A stretch of 64,000 bases of DNA from Parasphaerochaeta coccoides DSM 17374. Lineage in GTDB: Bacteria > Spirochaetota > Spirochaetia > Sphaerochaetales > Sphaerochaetaceae. This document shows positions 44,873-53,557 of this stretch, in pieces. Each line of letters begins with the position of its first letter. Positions within the stretch are counted from its first letter, which is position 1. The notes under the pieces were generated by a model, which was not told where the DNA came from, did no database searches, and was given only the letters and a program-made list of their open reading frames with translations. The DNA lies in NCBI RefSeq assembly GCF_000208385.1, contig NC_015436.1:806001-870000 (forward strand), read 5' to 3'. The position numbers were made by a program, and so were the translations under genes.

Positions 44873-47008
44873 CTATCTTTCATGATGCTTCGGCATCTTG
44901 AGACCTGTAAACAAACCACACGGGACCAACCACAGGATTGATGTCACCAAACGTGGATAGAAACGTGAGCCCATATCCCTGCCTGTGGAAGAATCCACTT
45001 GGTCGGTCATACCGGTGCCTGCGCTTCCTGTGAACTGCCATTTCCAATGATGCTCGTCCCGGCGAATCAGCTCCTGGGGCAGTTCCAGTATCTGTTCCGC
45101 AATAAACTGATTGAGGAAAATCTTGCTCAACCATGTATTGCGACTTGTAGATGAAAGCTTCCATCCTCCGCTGATGGAATCCAGACAGATGCCAGGTTTC
45201 AGGACGGTTAGCAGATGGGTTCTCAGGAGACTGATAAATTCCCCGTATGGCCCGTCAGGAAGGACAACGGGAGACGCCCCGGTAAAGAATGGGTAAATCA
45301 TGCCTTCGACTGCCGGTATGATACGCGATCGGTTGCCTCCCTCGAAAACAGCTGGAATGAACTTCTCATCCTCGATGAAACATGCGCTGACCGTCCGTGA
45401 AATCTTCTTGGCGGCATCCTGCGCCCGTAGGGAATTTTCCTTGTCCCCGGCACGTTCAAAAAATGATGAAATGCTGACGAACGCGCCCCAGGCTTTCACT
45501 GCAAGATAAAGATTGTTACGCGCCTGACCCAGACTTATATCAAGGGAGTCATAGGTCGTGATTTCCGCGCCACCTTCACAGAGATCGCTGTCCACGTCCA
45601 TGATGCCATCTCCATTTGCATCCCGTGCAATCAAGGAATCCATGGCGAGTATCAGAACCTTCTTATTGTCCGCCGCCCATACGGTGTCATTGGCGTTATA
45701 GGAATAGAGACAAGCCGTCAGCATCCAGTTGAGAGTTTCCTCATAGCTCATGTAGCTGAAACAATCGACAAGACCGGACAGTTCATAAACGGACCTTCCC
45801 TGGGGAGTGAAGCAGTCAGCTCCCCCCTGGTCATGGGAGAACGCAATGCCATACGCATCCCTGTACAGCGACTGTCGCTGGAGAAAGTCCAGCTCATTGC
45901 GCACGGTCCACGGAGAGAAAATCAGCTCATAGAATGCCTGGTCAACGGTAAGATCGAGCGTGTTCATCATCTGGTACTCGCCTTCATTGACAACGAATAC
46001 CGGTGCTCCCGTGTCATCAAGAAGCAGCTCGGTATTGGCACAATATGCATGCGTCGAGGCCGCAACGATGATTTTCTGCATCTCGGTCAAAGGGGAAGAA
46101 TCAAGCAACTCATCCATGGCGACTGAACGGGCAAGCATCTGTATCTTATTTTCAAGCGCAAATTCAAGAACTTCCTCAAGGTCTTTGAAAAGAGCGGTAT
46201 AATATCTGCGCATCGGCAATCCTGTGGTCACTACGCCATCCTCATAGACGCCAAGAGCAATGGTGAATGTCCGTTTTACCCCCGGAGGGACATGGAATCT
46301 GAGCCCTCCTTCCCGCGCAAGCCGCCTGAGCTGAAGGCTTTCATTGAAAGCAGCATCAACGGATTTCCAGTCCATGATTTCAACGACATTATCTTCTGGA
46401 AAAGTGGCGAAACCATATTTCACGCCCGCTGCCATCCCGGACAGACGTCCATCAGTCGCATCGGAAAGCGGTCTGCGGATGCCCTGCAAACCGAAATACC
46501 CCACTGCCTCATCTTGTCCATCTGTATTGTCCAGACAAAACTCCACCAGCAAAGCCGGACAAGCGGAAAGACGAAAGTCCTCCATGGATGTCGTGGCAGG
46601 ATCTGGCACTGGCCCGAAAAAAGAACGGATGGAGACTGTCAGGATACCTGCATGCCATGTCTCACCGCCTAAAGTGGTGGTTCTTTCGACCTGCTCCATG
46701 GGAAATGTCGTGAACCTGCGCATGCGCATTTGCTTCGGGGTGGATTCATCAGTGTCGTGGGTACTGTCATCCTTGTAGGCAGTGCTGTCCAGGCCCTCGT
46801 TTCTTTCCGTCACGAATGGCAGCAGCACAGGTTCCTCATTGCCAAGCTTATAGCCCATGTACACATTCCGTCCGGGCGGCTGCACATCTCCCGTCACAAA
46901 ACCGCCCCCATTGTTTGCGCGTCCGATGACAAAGGAAGAATAGGCTCCCCACATTCCATGCTGGGCATAATGATCTTTAGCGTTTTTCTGTTGCACACAT
47001 GTATCCAT
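44873..47008 (-). CDS. GH52 beta-xylosidase
   Basis: Cytoplasmic retaining beta-xylosidase of 711 residues. Strong GH52 blocks: VFVVNEGEYQMMNTLDLTVDQ (nucleophile Glu in NEGE, residues 342-344) and GGAEITTYDSLDISLGQARNNLYLA (general acid Asp in the TYDSLD part). The N-terminal YSSFVIGRANNGGGF and C-terminal WKLSSTSRNTWLSKIFLNQFIAEQIL also fit Geobacillus enzymes. Before the acid loop there is an EF-hand-like DANGDGIMDVDSD insertion, not typical of the enzymes I know. No signal peptide. It lies 105 bases from the response-regulator gene, which may be an operon internal promoter region. Confidence 0.94.
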   Translation of the reverse strand: MDTCVQQKNAKDHYAQHGMWGAYSSFVIGRANNGGGFVTGDVQPPGRNVYMGYKLGNEEPVLLPFVTERNEGLDSTAYKDDSTHDTDESTPKQMRMRRFTTFPMEQVERTTTLGGETWHAGILTVSIRSFFGPVPDPATTSMEDFRLSACPALLVEFCLDNTDGQDEAVGYFGLQGIRRPLSDATDGRLSGMAAGVKYGFATFPEDNVVEIMDWKSVDAAFNESLQLRRLAREGGLRFHVPPGVKRTFTIALGVYEDGVVTTGLPMRRYYTALFKDLEEVLEFALENKIQMLARSVAMDELLDSSPLTEMQKIIVAASTHAYCANTELLLDDTGAPVFVVNEGEYQMMNTLDLTVDQAFYELIFSPWTVRNELDFLQRQSLYRDAYGIAFSHDQGGADCFTPQGRSVYELSGLVDCFSYMSYEETLNWMLTACLYSYNANDTVWAADNKKVLILAMDSLIARDANGDGIMDVDSDLCEGGAEITTYDSLDISLGQARNNLYLAVKAWGAFVSISSFFERAGDKENSLRAQDAAKKISRTVSACFIEDEKFIPAVFEGGNRSRIIPAVEGMIYPFFTGASPVVLPDGPYGEFISLLRTHLLTVLKPGICLDSISGGWKLSSTSRNTWLSKIFLNQFIAEQILELPQELIRRDEHHWKWQFTGSAGTGMTDQVDSSTGRDMGSRFYPRLVTSILWLVPCGLFTGLKMPKHHER

Positions 47009-47113
47009 CTCGTTGTCCTCGCATACACACGATACTATTGTTCGTATATGCCCGGAACCGGAGATATTACCGTTTTTTCATTAGGTGATTTCCCCTAGGG
47101 ATGGATGAATCAT

Positions 47114-47755
47114 TCAGATATTTCCGGCAATCCAGTCGAACGCAAGCCGGCGCAGTTCTCCTGCCGTAAGGAGTCCCAGACGGTTTTTCATCCTGTCCTG
47201 GTGGGCATTGATGGTCTTTACGGAGAGATTCAGCCGGGTAGCGATATCCGAAGCGCCGTAGCCTTTGCCGATGAGGGAAAAGATTTCCAATTCACGATTG
47301 GTGAGCGCAATCCGGGGATCTATGGAAGATCTCAGTCCGGATGAAATATTCTCTACGAGACGATTGCGAAGATTGTCACTGATTGCCAGCCGTCCCGCAA
47401 GGACATCGGTTATGGCATCAATAAGCCTTTCAGGTGTTTCATGTTTCATGACATATCCCTTCGCGCCCGAACGGACAGCCCGTTCACCATATAAATTTTC
47501 ATCATGCATCGAAAGAACAAGTATCTTGAGCGCAGGCCAGGAAGTCCTGGCGCTGGAAACGAGGTCAAGTCCGCTTCCGTTCTGTAGGGAAATGTCGATT
47601 ATTGCCAGATATGGGAGGGTCTTCGCAATCATATCCGTTGCTTCCGCCACGGTGGAAGATTCCCCGACACATTCCAGGCCCAGCCTCTGCTCTATGAGAA
47701 GGCTGACCCCTTTCCTGTACAATGGATGGTCATCTACAATTATGAACTTTTTCAT
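47114..47755 (-). CDS. NarL/FixJ-family response regulator
   Basis: Receiver plus LuxR-type HTH, 213 residues. The receiver has the acidic pair VDDHP, phospho-acceptor Asp54 in AIIDISLQNG, Ser/Thr in LVLSMHDE and Lys in GYVMKHET. The HTH runs from about 150 (LTNRELEIFSLIGKGYGASDIATRLNLSVKTINAHQDRMKNRLG). It lies 13 bases after the sensor kinase gene; the two form a likely pair. Probable targets are the downstream GH52/transport/GH3 genes (inference). Confidence 0.93.
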   Translation of the reverse strand: MKKFIIVDDHPLYRKGVSLLIEQRLGLECVGESSTVAEATDMIAKTLPYLAIIDISLQNGSGLDLVSSARTSWPALKILVLSMHDENLYGERAVRSGAKGYVMKHETPERLIDAITDVLAGRLAISDNLRNRLVENISSGLRSSIDPRIALTNRELEIFSLIGKGYGASDIATRLNLSVKTINAHQDRMKNRLGLLTAGELRRLAFDWIAGNI

Positions 47756-47768
47756 TTTCTCCCACCCC

Positions 47769-49916
47769 CTATCTTGATACCCTGCAAGATATCGATGTGC
47801 CTTCCGGCGATGTCTGTATCCTTAGCAGGCCACCTATCATGTTCGCCCGGTACTTAAGTATCTTGAGTCCCATTCCCTGCCCGCTCTCCTGTTCAGAGGC
47901 TTCCATGCCGTGACCATCATCGGAAATCTCGACAGTCACCATCCCATGATCCATATACAGTCCTATCTTCACGTTCTCAGCATGAGCATGCCGGATGGCA
48001 TTCGACAGGGCTTCCTGGATGATGCGGAACAACTGGAGAGCTTTTTCAGGACGACGGACAAGGAAATCCTCTTGCACATCCACATGGATGGACGGTGAGC
48101 CTTCCCGTGACGAACGGGACGCGGCAAGCCGTCTTACGGCTGTGGCCAGTCCGTTGTCTTCCAGCTCTACGGGATACAGGTTCCGTGCAATCTTCTTGGC
48201 ATTCTTCGCCGTGTTCATCGCGGTTTCCGAAATCTGACGCGCTCGAATCCTTTCCTGCTTCAATCCTTTTTTTCCCAAGGAATCTTCAAGCGTCGCGGCA
48301 AGGATTCCGATTCCCGCTATATCCTGGCACAACTCATCATGGATATCCTGCCCGATACGGGTCATGATGTCGTTGGACACATCAAGTATCTCGCGTTCCA
48401 AATTCTTGCGTTGGGCTATTTCTACTTTCAACTTGTTGTTCGCATAGGACAATTCGGCAGTCCTGCGCCCGACTTCTTTAGCCAGTGCTTTTTCCCGATC
48501 CCTTTCACTTGCCATGACACGGGCACCCTTGAGGCTGATTGTCAGCAAGTCACGGAGCGTGGCATAGACATGACGATCCTGTGCTCCAGTGGAACACACA
48601 AGGTATCCTATCGGTTCTTCTCCGAATTGCAAAGGTTCGCACACGAAAGAAGCAAAGTCATCAGGCAATCCCCCCGGAAGCATTTCCTGCGTCCGGAACC
48701 TGAACCCATAGGGAGCAAGAATGCGGGTTTCGTTCCCTTGAGTCGTCATCAAAAGCTCTGACCATGTGGGATCTTTCGTGTCAAACATGACGACCGAACA
48801 AAAACATATACCCAACTGGCGGATACCCCGTGCCAGTTCCTTAAGTATCTTTTCCATGCTGAACGAACTGATGAGCGCGGACTGCACATCCTGCAACAAA
48901 GCGTTGCGCGTCTCGCCCGCCACCCTCCGGGACATCTGATGACGCAGTTGGTTTTCCAGCGTGAAAGAATGTACCTTCCCTGAATCTCTCCCCTTCGGCT
49001 GCATGCATCCGCAGGAAGTGCGCAAGACAAATGTCGAGACAAGCTGACGGTCATCTTCTTCGGCAGGTTCGAGAATACCAAGGATGCGGGCTAGTTCCCT
49101 GACAGCTCTCTCCCCCAGTTCTCCTGCCGGTTGATGGATCGTTGTCAATGGGGGCAGGGAATACAAGCTGTCCTCTATGTCGTCGAATCCGGTCACGGAA
49201 ACTTGTCCTGGGACTGCCAGTCCTTGCTCCGTCAACGCCCTGATGCTTCCCATTGCCATTTGGTCGTTTGCTGCCACGACAGCATCCCATTCCCAGCGTT
49301 TCTCAACAAGAGAACGCACTATGGCATAGGCTTTGTCTTCAAGGAAATCACCGTGCAGGACAAGTGGCCGCTGTCCATCAGGAAGGAGCATAGCGTACGT
49401 ATCCAGAAATTCCTTGAGTCTCTGTTCGCTTTCAGGATGTCCGAGAGGTCCTGCCAGAAAGAGAAAACGCTTGCGCTGATGCCCTTCAATCAGATGACGC
49501 GTCACGACAGCGATCCCCCCGGACGTATCGGCGCATATGCCGGGAATCCCTGGGAATCTGACTCCTACAGTCACCGTCGGGATATCATGGAATGCCGTCA
49601 TATATCCGGATATCCTGTCGTGTGAAAAAATCGAACCCATGGTATTGGTCATGATGAGCAAGCCATCCAGTTCCGTGCGTGCGGCTAAAGCAAAAGCAGT
49701 GTCATCGAGAGAGCCTGCCTTGTTCTGTGTCTCAAGGTTTGCCCCAACATAGAAAACATTGGACATGCCCAGCTTCTCCGCCTCACGAGCCGCACCATTC
49801 CAAACGGCATATTGGTATGATTCATCAAACTGGGATGCAAGGAAACCAAGACGAAGTTTGCTTTTTTTCTTTTTCTGATTCTTGACCATCCTGAGAATTA
49901 TACATGGTTTATCCAT
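47769..49916 (-). CDS. Soluble LacI-domain hybrid sensor histidine kinase
   Basis: Protein of 715 residues with no signal peptide and no visible membrane segment. Residues about 20-310 are a LacI-type periplasmic-binding-like domain (LRLGFLASQFDESY; LDGLLIM; VVAANDQMAMGS; VTGFDDIEDS), but the DNA-binding helix-turn-helix is missing. A GAF-like region (about 340-480), a coiled coil and a NarX/DegS-type kinase follow: HisKA_3 His in DIHDELCQD (about 526), N-box EALSNAIRHAH, and GQGMGLKIL. It would sense a cytoplasmic sugar and phosphorylate the neighbouring NarL-type regulator. The start may be at 49889 instead. Confidence 0.88.
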   Translation of the reverse strand: MDKPCIILRMVKNQKKKKSKLRLGFLASQFDESYQYAVWNGAAREAEKLGMSNVFYVGANLETQNKAGSLDDTAFALAARTELDGLLIMTNTMGSIFSHDRISGYMTAFHDIPTVTVGVRFPGIPGICADTSGGIAVVTRHLIEGHQRKRFLFLAGPLGHPESEQRLKEFLDTYAMLLPDGQRPLVLHGDFLEDKAYAIVRSLVEKRWEWDAVVAANDQMAMGSIRALTEQGLAVPGQVSVTGFDDIEDSLYSLPPLTTIHQPAGELGERAVRELARILGILEPAEEDDRQLVSTFVLRTSCGCMQPKGRDSGKVHSFTLENQLRHQMSRRVAGETRNALLQDVQSALISSFSMEKILKELARGIRQLGICFCSVVMFDTKDPTWSELLMTTQGNETRILAPYGFRFRTQEMLPGGLPDDFASFVCEPLQFGEEPIGYLVCSTGAQDRHVYATLRDLLTISLKGARVMASERDREKALAKEVGRRTAELSYANNKLKVEIAQRKNLEREILDVSNDIMTRIGQDIHDELCQDIAGIGILAATLEDSLGKKGLKQERIRARQISETAMNTAKNAKKIARNLYPVELEDNGLATAVRRLAASRSSREGSPSIHVDVQEDFLVRRPEKALQLFRIIQEALSNAIRHAHAENVKIGLYMDHGMVTVEISDDGHGMEASEQESGQGMGLKILKYRANMIGGLLRIQTSPEGTSISCRVSR

Positions 49917-49970
49917 GAAATGCTCGGTAATCCTGCTGGAGATGCAGATGTTTTCACAGGTACAAGGACA

Positions 49971-50615
49971 TCAGGCGTCTTTTTCTGCTTTTCCCAAGCG
50001 TTCAAGCATCCGCGCATGAACCACATCTGGGGTTCCCGTAGCATCAATATCGAGCAACAGTCCTCTCCTGCGGTAGTAATCAATCAGAGGAGTGGTCTGT
50101 TCCTCATACACCTCCAACCGGTGGAGTATGGCTTCTTCCTTGTCGTCCTCGCGCTGGATGAGCGGTTCGCCTGTCTCATCGTCCACCCCGTCCCTCTTGG
50201 GAGGGTTGTAAACCAGATGATATATTTTTCCCGTACTCTTGCTCATTCTCCTGCCGGACAAGCGTCTTACAATGCTTTCCTTGTCAAGAAGGAAATTCAC
50301 GACATGATCAATCCCGGAAATCCCTGCGAGAGCCTCTGCCTGTGCAATGGTACGAGGGAACCCGTCAAGGATATATCCTCTTTCCGCGTCAGCCTCAGCC
50401 AGCCTGTCCTTGACCATTGCGACAGTCACATCATCAGGAACAAGATTGCCGGCCGCCAGGATATCCCTCACCTTCTTGCCTAATGCCGTCCCCATGCGGA
50501 TGTTCTTTCTGAAAAGCTCTCCCGTCGAAACATGCGGTATCGACAGAGATTCCTTGGCCAATGCCGCAATCGTACCTTTTCCTGCTCCCGGAGGACCTAG
50601 AAACACAAGTTTCAT
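49971..50615 (-). CDS. adk: Adenylate kinase
   Basis: Interconverts ATP+AMP and 2 ADP; 214 residues. P-loop FLGPPGAGKGT near the start, the AMP-binding VSTGELFR, the family signature ILDGFPRTIAQA, and a long LID (residues about 125-160) without the Cys set that would bind zinc. The ATG at 50615 starts at the family core; the ATG at 50621 is possible. It lies 55 bases upstream of the sensor-kinase gene on the same strand but is probably a separate unit. Confidence 0.95.
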   Translation of the reverse strand: MKLVFLGPPGAGKGTIAALAKESLSIPHVSTGELFRKNIRMGTALGKKVRDILAAGNLVPDDVTVAMVKDRLAEADAERGYILDGFPRTIAQAEALAGISGIDHVVNFLLDKESIVRRLSGRRMSKSTGKIYHLVYNPPKRDGVDDETGEPLIQREDDKEEAILHRLEVYEEQTTPLIDYYRRRGLLLDIDATGTPDVVHARMLERLGKAEKDA

Positions 50616-50740
50616 AATCATCAATCCTCATCATCGCCTGTGGTTTTCGGTCGATGCGTACCGGCCGCACGTCAAGTATAGCGCATCTGGTCTTTTTTGT
50701 CTTATGTTACATTGCGGAATTCCCCGGTATCAGTTACACT

Positions 50741-50769
50741 TTCGCACGGTATAGCCTGACGCCTATAAT
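50741..50769 (+). promoter_or_regulatory. Predicted promoter of the UPRTase-like gene
   Basis: TTCGCA (50741-50746), 17 bases, TATAAT (50764-50769), 27 bases before the ATG. The -10 is perfect; the -35 is four of six. Confidence 0.55.
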
Positions 50770-50796
50770 CCGTTCGCACGGAAACAAGGAGACTCC

Positions 50797-51861
50797 ATGA
50801 ACAAAATCGTACTCCATGCCACTGACCTGGACGGTTATCTCAGGGACAGCGACAAGGAAAAGATTGCCCGCGCCGATTCCATGTATGAAACATCGCTCGC
50901 ATGCTGCAAAGCAATCGAAACGGCCTCGACTCCTGCGGAAAAAGAGAAAGCGGAAGCAGCATTGGTGGAAAGCGCCGCGCAAATCGGAAAATTCCTCAAG
51001 CATGTATGCTCTGAAGAACCGAATATCCATGTCTATTCCTTTGAGACCCCTCGCGAGCAGCACGGCGGCGCCAGCCGAATCATTGCAAAACTGAGGGATC
51101 CCCGTACATCCCATGAAGAATTCCTGTACTTCATCCAGAGGGCTTATGAATTGATGTTCGCCCATGTCTATTCCGATGCGGCGCTGCCCCGAAAAAGGAG
51201 CATCATCACCAAAACTCCGGTGACTTTCCCCATCCGCAACTATGCTGTGCATCGCATACCGGATGTAGATGAAATGATCAAGAATACCGTCATGTGCGTC
51301 ATGCTGAGGGGCGCGCTCCTCCCTTCCATCATCATCAGCAAGGAAATCCAGGAATATTCCTCCGATGACCATGTCACCCCATTTGCGCTTTTCAGAATCA
51401 AACGCGATGATTCAAAAAGCGAGAAGAACATGGACTACATCCTTGACCTTGACCGTTCATTCTTCAATCTTGAGAAACTCGATGGAAAGGATTTGATTTT
51501 CGCCGATCCAATGAATGCCACAGGAGGTTCCCTTGTCACTATCGTCACCTATCTGAAAAAACAGGGCATCCATCCAAAATCAATCACGTTCATCAATGTC
51601 ATCAGTGCTTTGAAAGGTTCCCTGCGTATAGTGAGAGCCATAGAAGATGCTTCCGTGCATACCCTTTGGATGGATCCGTCGCTCAACGACCAAGCGTATA
51701 TCCTGCCCGGACTTGGGGACGCAGGCGACAGGCTGAATGGCGCTGATACATCTGTGAACTCACGAAACATGATTCAGCTGATGGCTGATTACGGAAGTGG
51801 CATCATCAACCTGTATAGAGCCCAAGTCAAGGAAATCGAACAGACAGTATTGGGATATTAA
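50797..51861 (+). CDS. Uracil phosphoribosyltransferase-like protein with N-terminal extension
   Basis: Protein of 354 residues. The C-terminal 200 are UPRTase-like: the PRPP loop reads DPMNATGGS (normally DPMLATG), and the uracil-recognition block is PGLGDAGDRLNG, near-identical to the family. The NTVMCVMLRGALLPS stretch matches the family core. About 130 N-terminal residues, helical and charged, have no counterpart in the usual 210-residue enzyme. It could salvage uracil to UMP, or have taken on another role. The start has AAGGAG upstream. The lipoprotein gene follows 15 bases later. Confidence 0.78.
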   Translation: MNKIVLHATDLDGYLRDSDKEKIARADSMYETSLACCKAIETASTPAEKEKAEAALVESAAQIGKFLKHVCSEEPNIHVYSFETPREQHGGASRIIAKLRDPRTSHEEFLYFIQRAYELMFAHVYSDAALPRKRSIITKTPVTFPIRNYAVHRIPDVDEMIKNTVMCVMLRGALLPSIIISKEIQEYSSDDHVTPFALFRIKRDDSKSEKNMDYILDLDRSFFNLEKLDGKDLIFADPMNATGGSLVTIVTYLKKQGIHPKSITFINVISALKGSLRIVRAIEDASVHTLWMDPSLNDQAYILPGLGDAGDRLNGADTSVNSRNMIQLMADYGSGIINLYRAQVKEIEQTVLGY

Positions 51862-51876
51862 TTCCAAGGAGCCCCT

Positions 51877-52479
51877 ATGAAAAAGGCCGTCATCATCCTG
51901 ACTTTTTTTTCGTTCCTTGTCCTTGGCGGTTGCGTGTCAGTTTCCCAACAGCGGGAAACCCTGCTTGCCAAGGCTAATATCTTGCTCAGGGAAGGTAACC
52001 GTGAAGATGCGGAAGCCGTCTATCGGCAGATAATCGAGGACTTCGATGATGACGGACGGGCGGGATACAACCTTGTTGCGTTGCTGATGTTCGATGCACG
52101 ATATGAAGAAGCCTCCGCCATAGCCATGGAAATGTATTCATTGTACCCGGAGAAGATTGAATTTCCAAAAGCCGCCGCCCGTGCCTATACTCTGGCGGGA
52201 AATCCTGACGAAGCAGGGAACATCTGGTCCCAACTTGCCGATGCTTACCCCACGGACGGCAACGTACTCAAAGACACCGCTCTCTTTTTCAAAGAACAGG
52301 GAAACCTCATCATGTCAAAAGAAATGGCTTTCCGTCTTCTGGAACTCGCCACGCATGATGCGCTGGCATTGGAAATCCTGGCTGCCGCGACAGAGGATGA
52401 CGGTGGTGCGGAGCCGTGGAAGTCTTTGGCAGAAGATTCCAGATACCTGTCCCGGATTACATGGAATGAAACGCCCTAG
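51877..52479 (+). CDS. TPR-repeat lipoprotein
   Basis: Protein of 200 residues with a lipobox FLVLGGC and so probably lipid-anchored. The mature part has tetratricopeptide-like helical pairs: REGNREDAEAVYRQIIEDFDD, YEEASAIAMEMYSLYPEK, and AGNPDEAGNIWSQLADAYP. It may scaffold an envelope complex; no partner is visible. Its stop TAG and the rnhA stop share the palindrome CTAG at 52476-52479. Confidence 0.8.
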   Translation: MKKAVIILTFFSFLVLGGCVSVSQQRETLLAKANILLREGNREDAEAVYRQIIEDFDDDGRAGYNLVALLMFDARYEEASAIAMEMYSLYPEKIEFPKAAARAYTLAGNPDEAGNIWSQLADAYPTDGNVLKDTALFFKEQGNLIMSKEMAFRLLELATHDALALEILAAATEDDGGAEPWKSLAEDSRYLSRITWNETP

Positions 52480-52937
52480 GAAAGTGCCTTCAGGGAAAGG
52501 ATCTTGTCCATTTCAGTGCGCACCATGGCGTCACATCTTTCATTATGCTCGATTCCCGCATGCCCCTTCACCCAGTGCCACGTCAAGGGAAGCCCTGCCG
52601 CAAGCTCATCCAGAGTAAGCCAGTATTCCTTGTTCTTTACGGGATCCCTGGAAGCTGTGCGCCACCCGTTCCGTTTCCAAGCGAGAATCCATGTAGTGAT
52701 TCCGTTTTTCACATATTGGCTGTCGGTTCGGACGGTAATTGAAGATGGAGAAAGGGTTTTAGCGCAGCGTAACGACTCAATGACAGCATTCAGTTCCATC
52801 CTGTTGTTGGTCGTGAGGTCTTCTCCTCCGCTGCCTTCGGCAATCAAGGAACCGTTCTTCAGAATCAGGTATGCCCAGCCTCCCGGACCGGGATTACCCG
52901 AACAGCCGCCATCAGTATATATTGTCAGATCATTCAT
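52476..52937 (-). CDS. rnhA: Ribonuclease HI
   Basis: Cleaves RNA in RNA-DNA hybrids; 153 residues. Catalytic carboxylates in YTDGGCSGNPGPGGW, NNRMELNAVI, and VRTDSQYVKNGI, with the final His/Asp region WVKGHAGIEHNERCD. The ATG at 52937 starts at the family N-terminus; a longer frame to 52979 is not supported. Its stop overlaps that of the convergent lipoprotein. Confidence 0.95.
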   Translation of the reverse strand: MNDLTIYTDGGCSGNPGPGGWAYLILKNGSLIAEGSGGEDLTTNNRMELNAVIESLRCAKTLSPSSITVRTDSQYVKNGITTWILAWKRNGWRTASRDPVKNKEYWLTLDELAAGLPLTWHWVKGHAGIEHNERCDAMVRTEMDKILSLKALS

Positions 52938-52996
52938 TGCATTGCTACCTATAAATGGCATGATACAACGACCAGCCAAACGGGGTCAACGTCACA

Positions 52997-53275
52997 TCAG
53001 TCACGTAATCCGGTCTTCTTGATGATATGGTAACCGAACTGAGTGCGGATTGGCGCGCTGACTGCTCCGTGGGATAATTTCTGTACCGCACGCTCAAATT
53101 CCCCCACCATCTTTCCAGGACCGAACCAGCCGAGGTCGCCCCCTTTGCTCTTGCTGGGGCAGGTTGAATGTGTCCGGGCAAGAGAGCTGAAATCAGCGCC
53201 TCCTTTAATCTGCGCGTAAAGCCTGTCGGCCAGAGCTTTTTCTTTCACCAGAATATGACTTGCTTTCCATTCCAT
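52997..53275 (-). CDS. Parvulin-type peptidyl-prolyl isomerase
   Basis: Single-domain parvulin of 92 residues, without signal peptide: starts ASHILVKEKALADRLYAQI, then the FSSLARTHSTCPSKSKGGDLGWFGPG and FGYHIIKKTGLRD blocks of PpiC. Likely cytoplasmic and acts on proline bonds during folding. Family length for stand-alone parvulins is 90-100. Genes on either side are unrelated. Confidence 0.93.
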   Translation of the reverse strand: MEWKASHILVKEKALADRLYAQIKGGADFSSLARTHSTCPSKSKGGDLGWFGPGKMVGEFERAVQKLSHGAVSAPIRTQFGYHIIKKTGLRD

Positions 53276-53557
53276 GACGAACCCCTATCATCCGTTGCAT
53301 CCATTGTATTGTATTCCATTCATGATACCCTGAAATTACCTGTTTTTCCAGCACCGGCCATATTCTACCTGTACTCTGCCTGTACTCGACATAGCAAAAA
53401 AACAAGCTTTAAATCATGAAAGAAACAAAAACATCACACAACTGACATGCTATATCCATAGAACTCACGTCCTTTTAATACATGCTATAAACAGCTTGTC
53501 TGCCTTGGTGTAGAAGGAGTGGTGGGGTTCCTCTGTGCAAAGGGGAACCTCAGCTTT
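53276..53557. other. 282-base gene-free stretch with an orphan plus-strand terminator
   Basis: No coding region is seen. The stretch holds a hairpin at 53522-53551 (9-bp stem, one G-T pair, 12-base loop) followed by CTTTTTATCC, which is a plus-strand intrinsic terminator. No plus-strand gene ends nearby, as ppiC and the CYTH gene are both on the minus strand, so a short plus-strand transcript is possible. Confidence 0.4.
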
